Shown: piece by piece, positions 1-11,329 of the stretch | How positions within the stretch are numbered: position 1 is the stretch's first letter | Layout of the letters: every line of letters starts with the position of its first letter | Assembly (NCBI GenBank): GCA_947359465.1 | Contig: OX375877.1 | Coordinates: 23,447,235-23,511,234, forward strand | DNA from: Metellina segmentata | Lineage: Eukaryota > Arthropoda > Arachnida > Araneae > Tetragnathidae | Direction of reading: 5' to 3' | Length of the DNA: 64,000 nucleotides | Made by a program: the position numbers and the translations under genes | Notes under the pieces: model-generated | Databases searched by the model: none | The model's input: the letters and a program-made list of their open reading frames with translations, nothing else | What the model was told of the DNA's origin: nothing

Positions 1-948
1 ATTTTTCAACGGTTACATCGTCAACTTTGTGAAACAGGTGCGTTCGACGTCAACAGACATGGCGCTGGTCGAGTAAGAGCTGTACGCACTCCAAGGCTGG
101 AAGAAAGCATCTTGAACATTGTGGCTGATAGACCCGAGTCAAGCACAAGAACTGTTGCGCGTGACGTAGGTGTGAGTCATCAGACTGTATGCAGAGTGTT
201 AAACGAAAATCGCTTACACCCCTTCCATTTTCAGAAAGTACAAGCATTGAATCCGGCAGATTATCCTCGCCGCGTGAACTTCTGCCTGTGGGTGATGCAG
301 CAATGTGCGTTGCAGCCGGATTTCGTAGATTATGTGCTATTTACAGATGAAGCGACATTTTCACGCGAGGGTGTCTTTAATGCGCACAATTCCCATGTGT
401 GGGCAACCGATAATCCACATGCAACGCGTCGACATGCGTTTCAACAACGTTTCAGTATTAATATGTGGGCTGGTATTGTGAACGACTTTTTGATTGGCCC
501 ATACTTACTACCCACGCGGCTCACTGGCGGAAGCTATCTTATTTTTCTGAAAGAAGTGTTACCACAACTGCTGCATGATGTTCCGATCGCCATTCGTAAC
601 CGCATGTGGTTTCAGCACGATGGGGCGCCAGCACACTTCAGCATTGATGTACGGAATTACCTGAATGCCACGTTTGGTACTCGATGGATTGGGCGTGGTG
701 GACCAGTCCCTTGGCCACCCCGATCTCCCGATTTATCGAGCCTCGATTACTTTTTATGGGGACATCTAAAGCATCTTGTTTATGAGACTCCAGTTGACTC
801 AGATGAGGATCTCGTCGCTCGCTTATCTGTAGCTGCTGCAGGTGTGCGTGAAATACCAGGCATCTTTGAACGTGTACGCCAATCGCTCCACCGACGCTGT
901 CAAGCATGTATCGATACTGGTGGACGCAATTTAGAACAATTACTGTAA
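1..948 (+). CDS. DD41D mariner transposase, partial at 5' end
   Basis: The frame is open from the first base and gives 315 residues, equal to residues 44-358 of the full-length transposase at 56,262-57,338. It would cut at element ends and paste the element into TA dinucleotides in the nucleus. The second helix-turn-helix ([12 protein letters not shown]) and the catalytic acidic residues in LFTDEA, QHDGAP and SSLDYF are present, with 41 residues between the second and third aspartates. It differs from the other copy at only a few residues, for example A for S after DGAP, M for V in the INMWAG segment, and L for F near the C terminus. No stop or frameshift is visible, so the copy could be functional if its missing left end is intact. 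Confidence 0.92.
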   Translation: MFQRLHRQLCETGAFDVNRHGAGRVRAVRTPRLEESILNIVADRPESSTRTVARDVGVSHQTVCRVLNENRLHPFHFQKVQALNPADYPRRVNFCLWVMQQCALQPDFVDYVLFTDEATFSREGVFNAHNSHVWATDNPHATRRHAFQQRFSINMWAGIVNDFLIGPYLLPTRLTGGSYLIFLKEVLPQLLHDVPIAIRNRMWFQHDGAPAHFSIDVRNYLNATFGTRWIGRGGPVPWPPRSPDLSSLDYFLWGHLKHLVYETPVDSDEDLVARLSVAAAGVREIPGIFERVRQSLHRRCQACIDTGGRNLEQLL

Positions 949-1125
949 ACATGACACTTGTCAACAACGCTTTCAATAAAATCTTTGTTTTTCCTTTCGG
1001 CCGTTATTTCCCCTGTTTTCGCCTCACCGCGTCACTTGCGACTATACATTCCTATACAATAAATCATTGTTACAATGTCCTGTACCTACCATTAAAGTTT
1101 GTACCATGAATTCGGGACCACCCTG
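1..1125 (+). mobile_element. mariner-like element (DD41D), 5' end outside window
   Basis: The right part of a Tc1/mariner-superfamily element. Its 3' terminus ends in CACCCTG just before TA at 1,126, and the last 121 bp match the terminal inverted repeat of the complete copy at 56,085-57,587. The left TIR and the first 43 codons lie outside the window. An AATAAA signal follows the stop codon within about 35 bp. Near identity to the other copy points to recent movement. Confidence 0.93.
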
Positions 1126-1518
1126 TATATTGCGTTGCGTTCTTTTGAGTAAGTAGCAAAATAACACATTGTAGTTTACCATTTACCACCAGAAAACCTT
1201 ATCACAAAGATTGGCACGCCACAGGTGTTTGCTTTGTTTACTAAACAACTACTTGAAGTACGTTCTCTAAAAAGTAAATATTTTGGATTTTTCAATTTTG
1301 ATTCTTGTATTTTCACTGATTATAATTACATTTTTTTAGAGTTGGTAAAGTTAGTTAAAGTCGGTTCTACTCAATATGATGATACGATTTCAATGTAAAC
1401 ATAAACCTGATAATACTTTCTAGTCTTTGGACGTATCGATCGTATCAGGCTGGTTCCAGGGATTAACCCTTCATTGTAAAGGTCACAAACTATTACGGAT
1501 CGCTTTGGCTAGGCTCAA
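1126..1518. other. no recognisable feature
   Basis: AT-rich sequence between the mariner and the SINE. I see no coding frame, repeat or RNA gene in it. Confidence 0.5.
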
Positions 1519-1966
1519 GAGTTGAGCCGCGGTAACTCAGTCAGTAGAGCATCTGGCTCGCATCAGAAGGGTTGTGAGTTCTGTCCTCGGATGAGCCTGC
1601 AATTCTGATGATTGCGAGATCGGCGCTTCGGCCTAGCTAAAGACCGTCGTGTTCTCTAATGGTGACTGGGGCACGCAATAGGTCGTGGTAACCAAGTCTC
1701 CCATGTTCCCATACCAAATCAATACCTCTGGGGGTACCTGATCCGGGGGGTTATCGGCCTCTGATTGGGATCTAAATTACGATTCGTGTGAGTGAATGGA
1801 TGTATGAAAGGGACCATCCTGTAAAATGGATGTGCCATGTATGTCGAGTAAAGACGGACTTTCTCCCAATGGGGCTCAATAACACGTAAGGCGCACCCCC
1901 CTCACCTCTTGCCGTCTTTGACGGGCCTGGCACTAATCCGGTCTGCTAGTGTAGGCATAAGTAACA
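1519..1966 (+). mobile_element. tRNA-headed SINE
   Basis: The head has a Pol III A box, GGTAACTCAGTCAGTAGAGC near 1,530, and a degraded B box (GGGTTGTGAGTTC) about 35 bp later, the layout of a tRNA gene. No complete cloverleaf is evident. The body to about 1,966 matches, in reverse orientation, 62,945-63,272, sharing motifs such as CTGGGGCACG, CCAATGGGGCTCAATAA and GTAGGCATAAGTAACAA. Both copies contain stops, so the short frames in them are not genes. Confidence 0.72.
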
Positions 1967-2560
1967 AACACAGGGTCAAGATTGGACACACAAGGAGTAT
2001 GAAATTTCAGAACAGGATTACAGCTTTACTACTCTGCTTGGGTATGTCATGACTGCACTCCTTCTCGTACCTGGAACTGCATCTGTGTCTCTTTAGAAAT
2101 GTTAATTGGGAATTAACAGGAGACAGCATACCGTCTATTCGAGGGACAAAGTCTATTGCAGTTGGTCTAGTATTTACTAGACTAGAAATTAGCTTGAGTT
2201 TAGGTCTCGATTGTTTTGGTGGAATTCTAAATATTGGACGCCTTCTGAGGTCGTTATGCATATATTTTTATCGAAGTACTAACTACACTCCAAAACTAAA
2301 AAGGCCTCATACCCCGATACGAGAAGTTACTGCTTTCATACCGTTATCATAAAGCATTTAAAACATAGATAAGGAATAGCAACTGTGTAAGGCTTCTAAA
2401 ATTTGGAATTGTCTTAAATAAAAGTTAATTGAAATTCTGACAAATATTTCTGTGCATTTTTCTAAAGTACATCTCTACATGTAAGCCCAATTTCAGATCT
2501 TGAATATTATTGGCAAAATCCAAACATGAGAATTTGAAAGTTTTATCTATTTTTTATATA

Positions 2561-3388
2561 AGCCACTGCGTGGCTAGCCCTGCGTTCCCCGTGCCCGTGG
2601 TGTCAGTTGTTAATCTGGTGTAAAATTTCCGGCAGGTTTCAAATCCGTTGAAATTTTCTATCTATTTTTAGAGATTCCGATTTTACAAAAAAGAATGAAC
2701 AATCCCAGTCAAAATGTTTTTTATTTTTTGCTTTCATTCCCTGAAATGTAATAGTACAGGAAATGTAATATGTTTCTTTTTTCTAACGCGAAGGGCAGAA
2801 GATGTAATCTGTTTCACGTGACATCACAATCTCTTGCGAAAGTATGAAATAAATATTCAATTTTAAAAATTAGTTATTTAAAGAAAATGATATTTTTAGG
2901 TATCGATCTAGAGTGAAATTTTCAGCAAATTTCAAAGAAGTGGAAATTTTTACTCTATCTTTAAAGGTCTAAGAGAAAAAAAAAGAACTATTTGAGTCCA
3001 TTTAAAATATTTATATTCTGGCAGGAAAATCATTCCTCAATGCAAAATCAAAGCGGAAACGAAAAACAAAATTATCCGAGTTCCCCGCTATGAAAACATT
3101 TTGGCATAGTTCCAAGGCTAACGGAAAGGTCATGTGGGTTGAAAAGTGTAGATTCGAGTGTTTCTTGTTACCCGGCAGAAACCCGTTGAAGAACCAGATG
3201 GAGAATAAAACTATTAAATTCATTTAAAAATCTTCTAGATTGAATTTTAAAATTCGACGCGACCCAAAAATTGCGAAAAATTCGGATTTCCTGTGTACGA
3301 AATCTCATTGCTGTAAGTGCAGTAGATTCGTCAGGATTTTGCAGCCACGACAAAAACAGGCAAACACTTAATTTTACAATAGTAGAGA
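2561..3388 (-). mobile_element. Helitron-like non-autonomous element
   Basis: On the minus strand the element starts TCTCTACTATTGTAAAATT at 3,388 and ends in the hairpin AGCCACGCAGTGGCT at 2,561. This 5'-TC and 3'-terminal hairpin layout fits Helitrons. It belongs to a family of about 0.8 kb present several times in the window. The 3' CTAG is mutated in this copy. It has no Rep or helicase coding capacity. Confidence 0.55.
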
Positions 3389-3393
3389 ATAAC

Positions 3394-3815
3394 GACTGAG
3401 TGCTCAGCATGGCATTGCCCGTGATAATTATTTTCGAGGGGTTGTAATAGGTGTGACCACTGTTCTCCTACGCTCGCCAACCCTCGGTGATTGCTACGTA
3501 TTCCCATTTGGTTGGCTTCGCAAACTAACTCCACAGGCAACGTCACCTCGAAGTGGCTATTATCAACGAAGTGAATCAAAACACGCTAGAATCAGAAAAC
3601 TTGTCATAGTTCCAAAGGCATTAGGACGAAAACATCTTGTGACGTCAGCTGTCTAAAATCGCAAAAAACTCTCGATTCTTCAATAGAGGTAAGGGGGCCG
3701 TGACATTCTGGAAAAAGAAATTAAGGTGAAAAAACTAATAAATTAACTTTTAAATTGTCTATATTGCATTTTGAAATTCGGACTGGACACAAAAATCGCA
3801 AAATATTAGGAAATA
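3394..3815 (-). mobile_element. second Helitron-like element, 5' end eroded
   Basis: Adjoins the previous element. It shares GCATGGCATTGCCCGTGATA and the CTCGCCAACCCT segment with 26,635-27,150 and 51,673-52,185. The typical TCTCTACTATTATAAAAGG start is missing here, so the minus-strand 5' end is lost. Confidence 0.42.
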
Positions 3816-4689
3816 TTATTAATTTCATTAATATTGTGACCTAACAATAATTAATCCTTCAAAAAAGCAAATTCAACATTAAAAGGCTTGATCCTTTGAA
3901 ATGGCTACTCAAATGAAGCAATGATAGCTGCAATAAATGCCATATTGGTTTGAAAGTAGTGTCATATCGCAACCCCGGGAAGAAAAGTGACACAACTCAA
4001 AATTGCAGAATTTGAAAAACATTAACTTAAAGAACACAAAAAAAACTTATTTTGAAATAGTATAAGCTTCTCTTAAATTTTAGTAAGTATGGATGGTAGT
4101 AACTTCCAATTTATTCTATAAAATGGTATTGTCATTTTTGTGTTATTGTGTCATTTTTCTGACCGGGGAGCGATTGTAGTTACTATTTCTCAATACTTGA
4201 ATTAGTCCCCTTTGAAGTAGATATTTGGAGGAAACAAGATAGAATATTGCCCCCCCCCCAATACTTGGTCGATTTTGCTGGATACGACTCAACAAAAAAC
4301 TGCTGCAGCGTCATGGTTTCTCGTCTTCAGAGAAGATGAAATTCCTAATCGTCAATGACAAATCCTCATGCGCAGCGAGAGTTTACAAACGAACTGTTGG
4401 TATAAAGAAATGCCCAGCAGTCTCCTCGATTTTTAACTGCCCACCCCCCTTCGTTAAGAGGGGGGGGGGAGGATATCTTCATTTCTGACCCCTCGACTAA
4501 ATCGGGAAGCGAACGGACGCAGAACTTATCGTTTGCTTCGATGGAACCATTGGATTGATATTCTGTATAATTTACTTTTAAATTCGCCTCGAAATCTGCC
4601 GTAATTATTTAAATTTTGTACATAGCGTTCATTTAAAATACACTCTATAACAGAACAAATTGACGCACTAAGAAGGTGCAGAATTACAG

Positions 4690-5300
4690 TGGTGCCGGGC
4701 TCAATCCACTTGGAATGGCGCTGGCTGGGGACGTATAGTCTTTAGTGACGAGTTGCGCTTCCAACTGTGTCCTGACTATGACCTCAGACGTGTCTGGAGA
4801 CGTCCAGGGCAGCGTTCTGCCCTTACAATCTCATATCACACATGCACACAATAGGGCGTTATGGTCTGGATTCTCATCTCCTTTGATTGCCGGACCACTT
4901 TGGTACTAATTTCTGGCTCACTTACAACACAGTGGTACGTCATTCTACGACCAGTTGTGAAACCTTACCCTTTGCGACACCCCGGACTTACTTCCAACAA
5001 GATATTACCCGGCCGCACAGGGCACGTATTGCTATGAATTGACATCGAGCTTTCCCAAAACTTCCTTAGCCAAGCTATGTCTCCTGTTCTCTCTCCCATA
5101 GAGCAAATTTGGGACGTTAGGGAAAGGTGATTGTACCATCCCGGAAGATTGACCCTATATCCCGACAAAGAAGCGGAAAGAAGTTTCGTGGAACACCATC
5201 CGGGAATTTATTCTGTCTATGCCACGCCTGGTGACGCTTCCAGGCATAAAAAGTGGACATATTGACTTACTCCCTTTGTTACGATCATACTCTGAATTAA
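4690..5300 (+). pseudogene. Tc1-like transposase remnant (old copy)
   Basis: Frames broken by stops still read Tc1 transposase blocks in order: VFSDELRFQLCPDYDLRRVW (first catalytic aspartate block), GVMVW, and LSPIEQIWD, the third catalytic block of DD34E enzymes. The middle DNARPHTA-type block is badly eroded (about 5,000-5,020). Two further copies of this dead gene occur at the same relative position in copies A and B. It cannot produce an active transposase. Confidence 0.8.
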
Positions 5301-5552
5301 ATCATTCAATTTTTCTGAAATTGTAATCGTTTGTTTTACTTTGTTTATTCTTCTCATCCACGACTTTTAATCGCAATCGGACAACTCCTTGGAGCGCCGA
5401 TTGTTTTGTTACAGAGTATAATTTTAATATAATTTATTCCTGTGTCTTTTAGGTGTGATTTTATGTAAAAATCCACTCGCATCAACTTAGTTAATCTGCT
5501 TACTGTAAAGCACTTTCAACTTGCTGAGATTTGATCCTCTGTAGATGAAGAA

Positions 5553-6030
5553 CTAGCTACGTGGCTAACCCTGTGTTGTCTGTGCCCGTGGTACTGGTTT
5601 GCGAAGCAAACCAACACCATGCGCAACGCCTTGATGTAATTTATTAATCTGGTTTAAAATTTAACGCAATTTTCAAAATCGTTGAAATTTTTAAATCTGT
5701 AATGATTCCGATTTTACTAAAAAAGACTAAACAATGCCAGTGCAGAAGAGCAGGAAATGTTATATGCATTTTCAGCCTTCGCGTTAAAAAAAAAACAATC
5801 TATTTATATTTGGAAAGCGAAAGTTAGCGTGACATCACAATCTCTCTTGCGAAAATATAAAATATATATTTAATTAAAAAATTATTTAGTTAAAGAAAAT
5901 CATGTATTAGTTTTAATGTGATTTTTTTCAGCAGATTTCAAATCCGTTGAAATTTTTACTCTATCTTTAACGGTCTAGAAGATAGAAAAAATAACTACAT
6001 ATCTAAAGTTAAAACTTTCTTTTTTATCGT
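5553..6030 (-). mobile_element. Helitron-like element, 3' part only
   Basis: The minus-strand 3' end is CTAG at 5,553 beside the hairpin AGCTACGTGGCT. The body resembles 30,543-31,343, with shared AATCCGTTGAAATTT and TCTCTCTTGCGAAAATATAA. No TCTCTA start is seen, so the left end is missing. A short segment duplicated around TTTGCGAAGCAAACC lies near the 3' end. Confidence 0.45.
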
Positions 6031-6150
6031 CTGTAGTGAAATCATTCAAGAAAGATTTTAACCTTTGAACATCGTTATACACTTCAATAGTCGACATCTT
6101 ATTTAGAACGCTTGAGTGTAAATATTAAATATTTCCGTTGGCCATGAAAT

Positions 6151-8573
6151 TTTACACTGTGATTTCGTTTCGTTGAGTGAACATAAGTATTTGTAGTCTA
6201 GTGAATACATCCGAAGGACCAACTTCATGAAAAACATATAATACTTCTTTTAGGATGAAGCCTTGAAGTGTCTTGTTCTTTCATTGTGAGAAAAACCTCT
6301 ATTTGAATTCTACATACAATTTCAGGCTGATTTGATGAAAAATAATATAAAACGGCTTAAAATTGACCCAGAAAATTGATGAAAACCGTTGAGGGAGCGT
6401 GCAAATGTTTGGAGTTCATCCCTTATAAATATTAATAATGACATGTAGTGACTGTTGCAGATAATGACCTGTTGAAGGCGCCTTGCTATGGAGTCCTTTA
6501 AGATGGTGACAAAGTCAGAATCCATTCTGATTGAATCCCAGGATCTGTTGGTAGAAATTTCTGTTTTCAATTTGTGAACAATCCCCACTAACTATAATAA
6601 TCATCGAATTTTGTAAATGGTCTCACTGCGCTACTAATTATGCATGCAATGAGCTGAAATATGGAATTCCAATTTTTTAGTAACAGTTGAATCAATTGGC
6701 GTCAAAATTTGTCCATGTTTCTATTCATAATTTTTATGAATATTAATTTCATAATTTAATGAAAAAAAAATGTAATTTTGTTTGATGGTAAAAATATTTA
6801 TAGATTGTGTTTGAGTTCTTAGGTTGCAAAGGATATAAGAACAATTTCCAATAAAAATTAATGTTTTTAGCAAATGTAACAAAAAACAGAAACACGAATT
6901 AACCTTAGGAGATCTAATTTACAAACACTTACAAACTAGTGGAAAATCCATAAAATTTGAGGAATTTTTTTATTTAGTCTGAAATTGTGTGTAGAATCCA
7001 AATTTGTGATAAAAGATGGGAGTTCGTATTGAATTTATCGAAGTAAGCACGCAATTTAATATAAAGATGGCCCTCAGACAGTTATATAAACATTGATATT
7101 TGTAAAAAACATTAATCTCCATTGATTGCTACCTTCCGTTTTGTTCTGTGATGTAAATTGTGCATTTGCGATCGGGTGAGTCGTTTTTTTTTTGTGACGG
7201 GTGTACCTTGAAAGTCAAGAATTGCGCCAAGAAAGAATTTAAATCAGAGCCGTTATAGCAGTTGTACCTTGAAAATTATAAGAATCGCGCTTGTTATATC
7301 TATAGCAGTAGTCGCAAAAGATTAAATAGTGAAGTTTTATTTCTATTATTATTTATAAAATGCAGAGACGAAACTAATGATACCTCAAATGTCTCACACC
7401 AAAACCGTTCACCATGCAACTTCACTCGCTTTTAACTCAAGTTCATGTTTTTCTGCTACAATTAGATGTTTCATACACGTCAAACATCTTCGCAATCATA
7501 AAGGGATACATTGAAATTAGTGTCTGAATTGACGATGACCTTAACTAATCAAATGTAGCGTTGCTAAAAATTGTTCGCTCGGAAACCCATATAGCACTTT
7601 AGGACGTGCATCCCTATGTGAAAAACAGTTTGTTTTGTATTACCTAACATCCCTTGGAATTTGTACAAGAACTTTCGACTCACCCTTTATATAAAACTAG
7701 GGTAAATGGTCTGTCATACAACGGGTACATAACAAAATTTATTTAATCTGGTCAAACTTTATTTACATATTTTTTAAAACCTAGTTCTAAGTAATATCTT
7801 ACTGTCTGTAAATAAACCTTTTTTCACCTATATGTGTCAACTTTTGTTGATCACTGGCTATGTATAAACCCTATACACTGTCAACTTGCCTTGATTTCGC
7901 ATGGTGTTGTTTTTTAGCAATATTGGAAAATTAATATTATTGCAAAACTTAATTTTTGGTCAACACTTTTAAAACAATGAGCTGCGTACAGAAATTGTTT
8001 TATACACAAAGTTATTTCCATGGCGATTTCGCATGTAATAATTTTTCATATTTCGTCTCTCGTGTCATCAAACAACCAATCAATTAGAAATACCGCCTAC
8101 TCGTGACGTCACACAACCAATCAAATCTCTAATAGCCACGGAAACACAGAACCCTTGCGTTTTATATAATAAGATGCCCGCTGCATCTGCCGTCGCTCTA
8201 ATTCACCACAGCATGTTATCGATTTAAAAGACATAATTCGTGTCAAAAATTTATGTGTTTCTATCAATACGTTAGTGTCTGACATTTTTTGTTGCATTCG
8301 ACGCAATCCTGAACTGCAACTGATTAGAGCTGCAGCGTATAAACTCAAACAAGTTTTTTAATAGACTTTGTAAGTTGAAAGTATAATCATTGAACAATTG
8401 CTTACTTACATCAAAACTGGATATTATGTATTTTAAGTCATTAACAAATCTAAGCATGACAAAATAATATATTTCGTTAGTTCGTAATAAAAATTATTCC
8501 ACTTGCAGTCAAATGCGAACAGCTCAAAATCCCAATTGTTAGGTGCGTTCCGGAACACCAACTTTTGATGCCC
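6151..8573. other. AT-rich unique flank with no firm gene
   Basis: This left flank of the tandem duplication has no repeat shared with the rest of the window. A minus-strand frame at 6,322-6,588 (about 88 codons) has balanced amino acid composition. I do not recognise it, and it has no clear splice sites. The remainder is A/T-rich with no convincing coding frame except the promoter-like cluster near 8.1 kb. Confidence 0.5.
8076..8169 (+). promoter_or_regulatory. promoter-like cluster: CCAAT, CRE, CCAAT, TATA
   Basis: Within 94 bp lie CCAAT (8,076-8,080), a perfect CRE TGACGTCA (8,104-8,111), a second CCAAT (8,117-8,121) and TATATAA (8,163-8,169). Spacing and order are those of a Pol II core promoter facing right. 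No clear first exon follows before the LINE fragment at 8,574, so a transcript is inferred only. Confidence 0.3.
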
Positions 8574-9210
8574 ATTCACCAGGGATTTTAAAATGGGTCA
8601 CCAATGTTCAGCTGAGGGTAAAAAGGCTAATAGGTTATTGGGGTATATTAAAAAGACTGTAACTTCAAGGAAAAAGAATATAATCTTGCCATTATATAAG
8701 GGTTTAGTAAGACCACATCTAGAATATGCTGTACAATTCTGGGCTCCATATATGAGAAAGGACATAGAATCAATTGAAAGGGTTCAGCACAAAGCTACAA
8801 AAATAATAAAGAGGCTAGCAAATTTCGACTATAATGAACGTTTAAGTAAGCTAAACATGTATACACTGGAAAGAAGAAGAAGTAGGGGGGATTTGATTCA
8901 GCTTTTCAAGTTTGTAAAACAAGGGGACACAGAGGGCTTAAATTTCAATAGGGATAACAGAACAAGGGGCCATGGGTATAAATTGAATAAGACACATTTT
9001 AATCGGGATTTAAGGAAAAACTACTACTTTAATAGGGTAATAGACAGTTGGAACGCGTTGCCAGAAAATATAGTTAATTCAAAGGGAGTGTACGAATTTA
9101 AGACACAATTGGATAGTCAGTGGGAATTGGAGAATTCATAAACAAAGGACCAGCCTTGTTGGGCTTGGGCCTGTAGCTGGTCGTCAATATTTGTATTTGT
9201 ATTTGTATTG
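8574..9210 (+). pseudogene. CR1/L2-like LINE, 3' end with RT C-terminal region
   Basis: A 5'-truncated LINE. The frame 8,593-9,141 encodes 182 residues that lie downstream of the reverse transcriptase palm, with motifs HLEYAVQFWAPY, RVQHKATKII, YTLERRR and SWNALP typical of the C terminus of CR1/Jockey-type ORF2. The 3' end is a short TATTTG repeat (about 9,188-9,210), as in CR1/L2 elements. It lacks endonuclease and RT catalytic regions, so it cannot move. The left edge of the 25-kb duplication lies within it. Confidence 0.85.
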
Positions 9211-11329
9211 CCATTTTACAGACGCAAAAAACTGCCATTGGACGGCGCTCTCTTATGACGCTAATTGGTTGTGGGGTGTTGCCTGGCTTACGTCAAACGG
9301 CGAGAACGGGCTGATTAATATGGAAATGCAGGAAAATTAATTAAATTTATCTAAGCGGCTTGCTCTATTTTCTCCGACGATCCACAATTGCGTCGCGTTT
9401 ACTGGTGTGACGTCACCAACACCAGTCCCCATTCTTGCTGCTAAATATAAAATCAATTTATTTTTTATGTTTAAAAGGCCACTGTTCGTTACGTCACTTC
9501 TTTCAGAGGGATGTTTTAAAGAGTTTTAGCAGGCATATGCAATAAACGGATGGTTCACTGTATCAACCTCAATAGATTTGTTTCATTTTTGTCAATGACA
9601 GTTTTACCGACTTTTGGCAGCTGTATAAACTATGAGCACCAAGGTTATTGTTCTACTTAACTCTTTGGTTAGACGAACTTTGGAATGTGGCTAGTTTTAA
9701 TCTGATTCCCTTTTCATAAAAAATTGTATCCATGAAATTGAAATCGTAGAAAATTAAAATCTTGCGCTACCTTCACTCCAAAATATATGACTATTATTCA
9801 CCTGATACTGAAACTTTTGTCTTACATGATACACTTAATTTAATTTCTTTCAAATAACACAGGAGTATTTTGAGTTGAATTTTTTCTGCAAGCTTTAGAT
9901 CACTATGTTGACTCACCAGAATTACAGTCTATCATACAATTTGATAGCAACAGTCGTATCTTATACTACAAATATTTATAAATTATTCTACAACGTTTGT
10001 TAATTCTTGAATGCTTGGCACCCTACCATCTTTAATGGCCTGTCCAGAGATTTCCGAATATCCATGTATAGCTTAAAACATTTTGATTGGACGTTAGCAA
10101 AATAGATTTTGAAAATTCACACGATTCCAAACATTTTACATTTAAAAAATAAGCTAGAATTCTTAAAATTATTTCAATAAATTTATCTATTCATATCAGC
10201 CGGTACTAAACTTCTAACAAAAGCACTGTTTGTTCTGCAGTCTAAAAGACTCGGAGAAAAGAAAGTATTAAATTACATCCGATTTCAACCATATACTCAT
10301 ATATAATCAAGTCAAATCTAAGAAATTTAAGGAAAACAGAACAAAGCAATCAATGAAATTATTCGTTCTTCTGTAATACTACGAGATTGTTAACGGTCGC
10401 ACCTGTACAGGTTTATCTTTCCTTGTTAGGTGTCTAGAACCGGAGAATACACGCGCTTCTCATTCATTATAGCTAAAAACCTCTCGCCCTTTGAAAATCA
10501 CACAATTTCGCGAAGATATCCTTAAGCATTTTCTTTCATGTTCAGGTGCAGTTTTCCATGCTCCTCTTTCTTATTTAAATAACGAGAACGGGACTTCAAT
10601 AATGAGCAGTAATTCGACTCTAGTTTTAACGCTTCAACCCTTTGGTGGACCTCGTTCAAGAAGTCAAGAAGATGGGACGTCTGTTTTCCGATATTCTTGA
10701 AATGGATAAGAAGGGACATGGACCACAAAGAAAGCTCTAAATATCTCTACAGATAATTCTAAGTTTGATGGACACCTATGGCAAGAAAGTTTTAAAAGAC
10801 AGGATAGATACGATTAAAATTTTCCTCGCATAAAAGCAACATAATAGGCTATTGGCGACGGTTCGGGATCAATCCAAAAGGGGAAATCCCGATGATAACA
10901 CCATGCAATTTTGAACTATGGTCAGATGACGAGATCAGCATCTGAGCTGAAACACCTCCCCCCCCCTCCAATTTATACACTATTCCAACATGATAAGAGC
11001 ATAGACTCAGAAAAAAAGAAAGAGTCCCAGGTACAAAAATACTTTTAGACTTGGTTGGTAGGAAGATAAGAGTTGAGTTAACGTAGCGCTAGGAGCAACA
11101 CTATTCATGACAGATCGTGAACAAACCGGAAAGGAAAGTCCAAGGATAACATCTTGTAGTTCTGTACCACGCTCATCTGACGAGGTCAACATCCGAGCTG
11201 TCACCCCACTCACCAAACGTCCAAAGTTGAATTGAATAGGATAAACACATAAGTGATGCTAAATTTAAAATAAAAAGTATATTACAGAAGTTTAAAATTG
11301 AACATTCTGTGTCTTCTCAAAGTTCTAAC
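9211..11329. other. unclassified sequence shared by copies A and B
   Basis: No recognised gene. The stretch holds a CRE octamer at 9,408-9,415. Minus-strand frames at 10,522-10,728 and 11,007-11,216 are also open in copy B (35,645-35,899 and 36,204-36,386), with several substitutions that change residues. They have no match that I recognise. The part from about 10.9 kb could be the 5' untranslated region or LTR of the Bel/Pao element that follows, but I see no second LTR to prove it. Confidence 0.4.

Larger units (their letters stand above)
2262..6150 (+). repeat. diverged third copy of the right part of the 25-kb unit
   Basis: Collinear with 25,436-31,350 and 50,460-54,780. It starts with the shared ATCGAAGTACTAAC and AAAGGCCTCATAC motifs and has the same order of a Helitron-like pair, a spacer, a Tc1 remnant and a third Helitron-like end. 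Divergence is clearly higher than between copies A and B, so this copy is older. It lacks the 107-residue gene and everything upstream of it in the unit. Confidence 0.75.

Noticed and set aside
1519..1600. Possible functional tRNA gene
   Set aside because: B box is degraded and no complete cloverleaf can be drawn; it is continuous with a repeated SINE body.
3168..3579. Minus-strand frames that recur in several places
   Set aside because: They are different readings of the Helitron-like repeats and are broken in other copies, so not genes.
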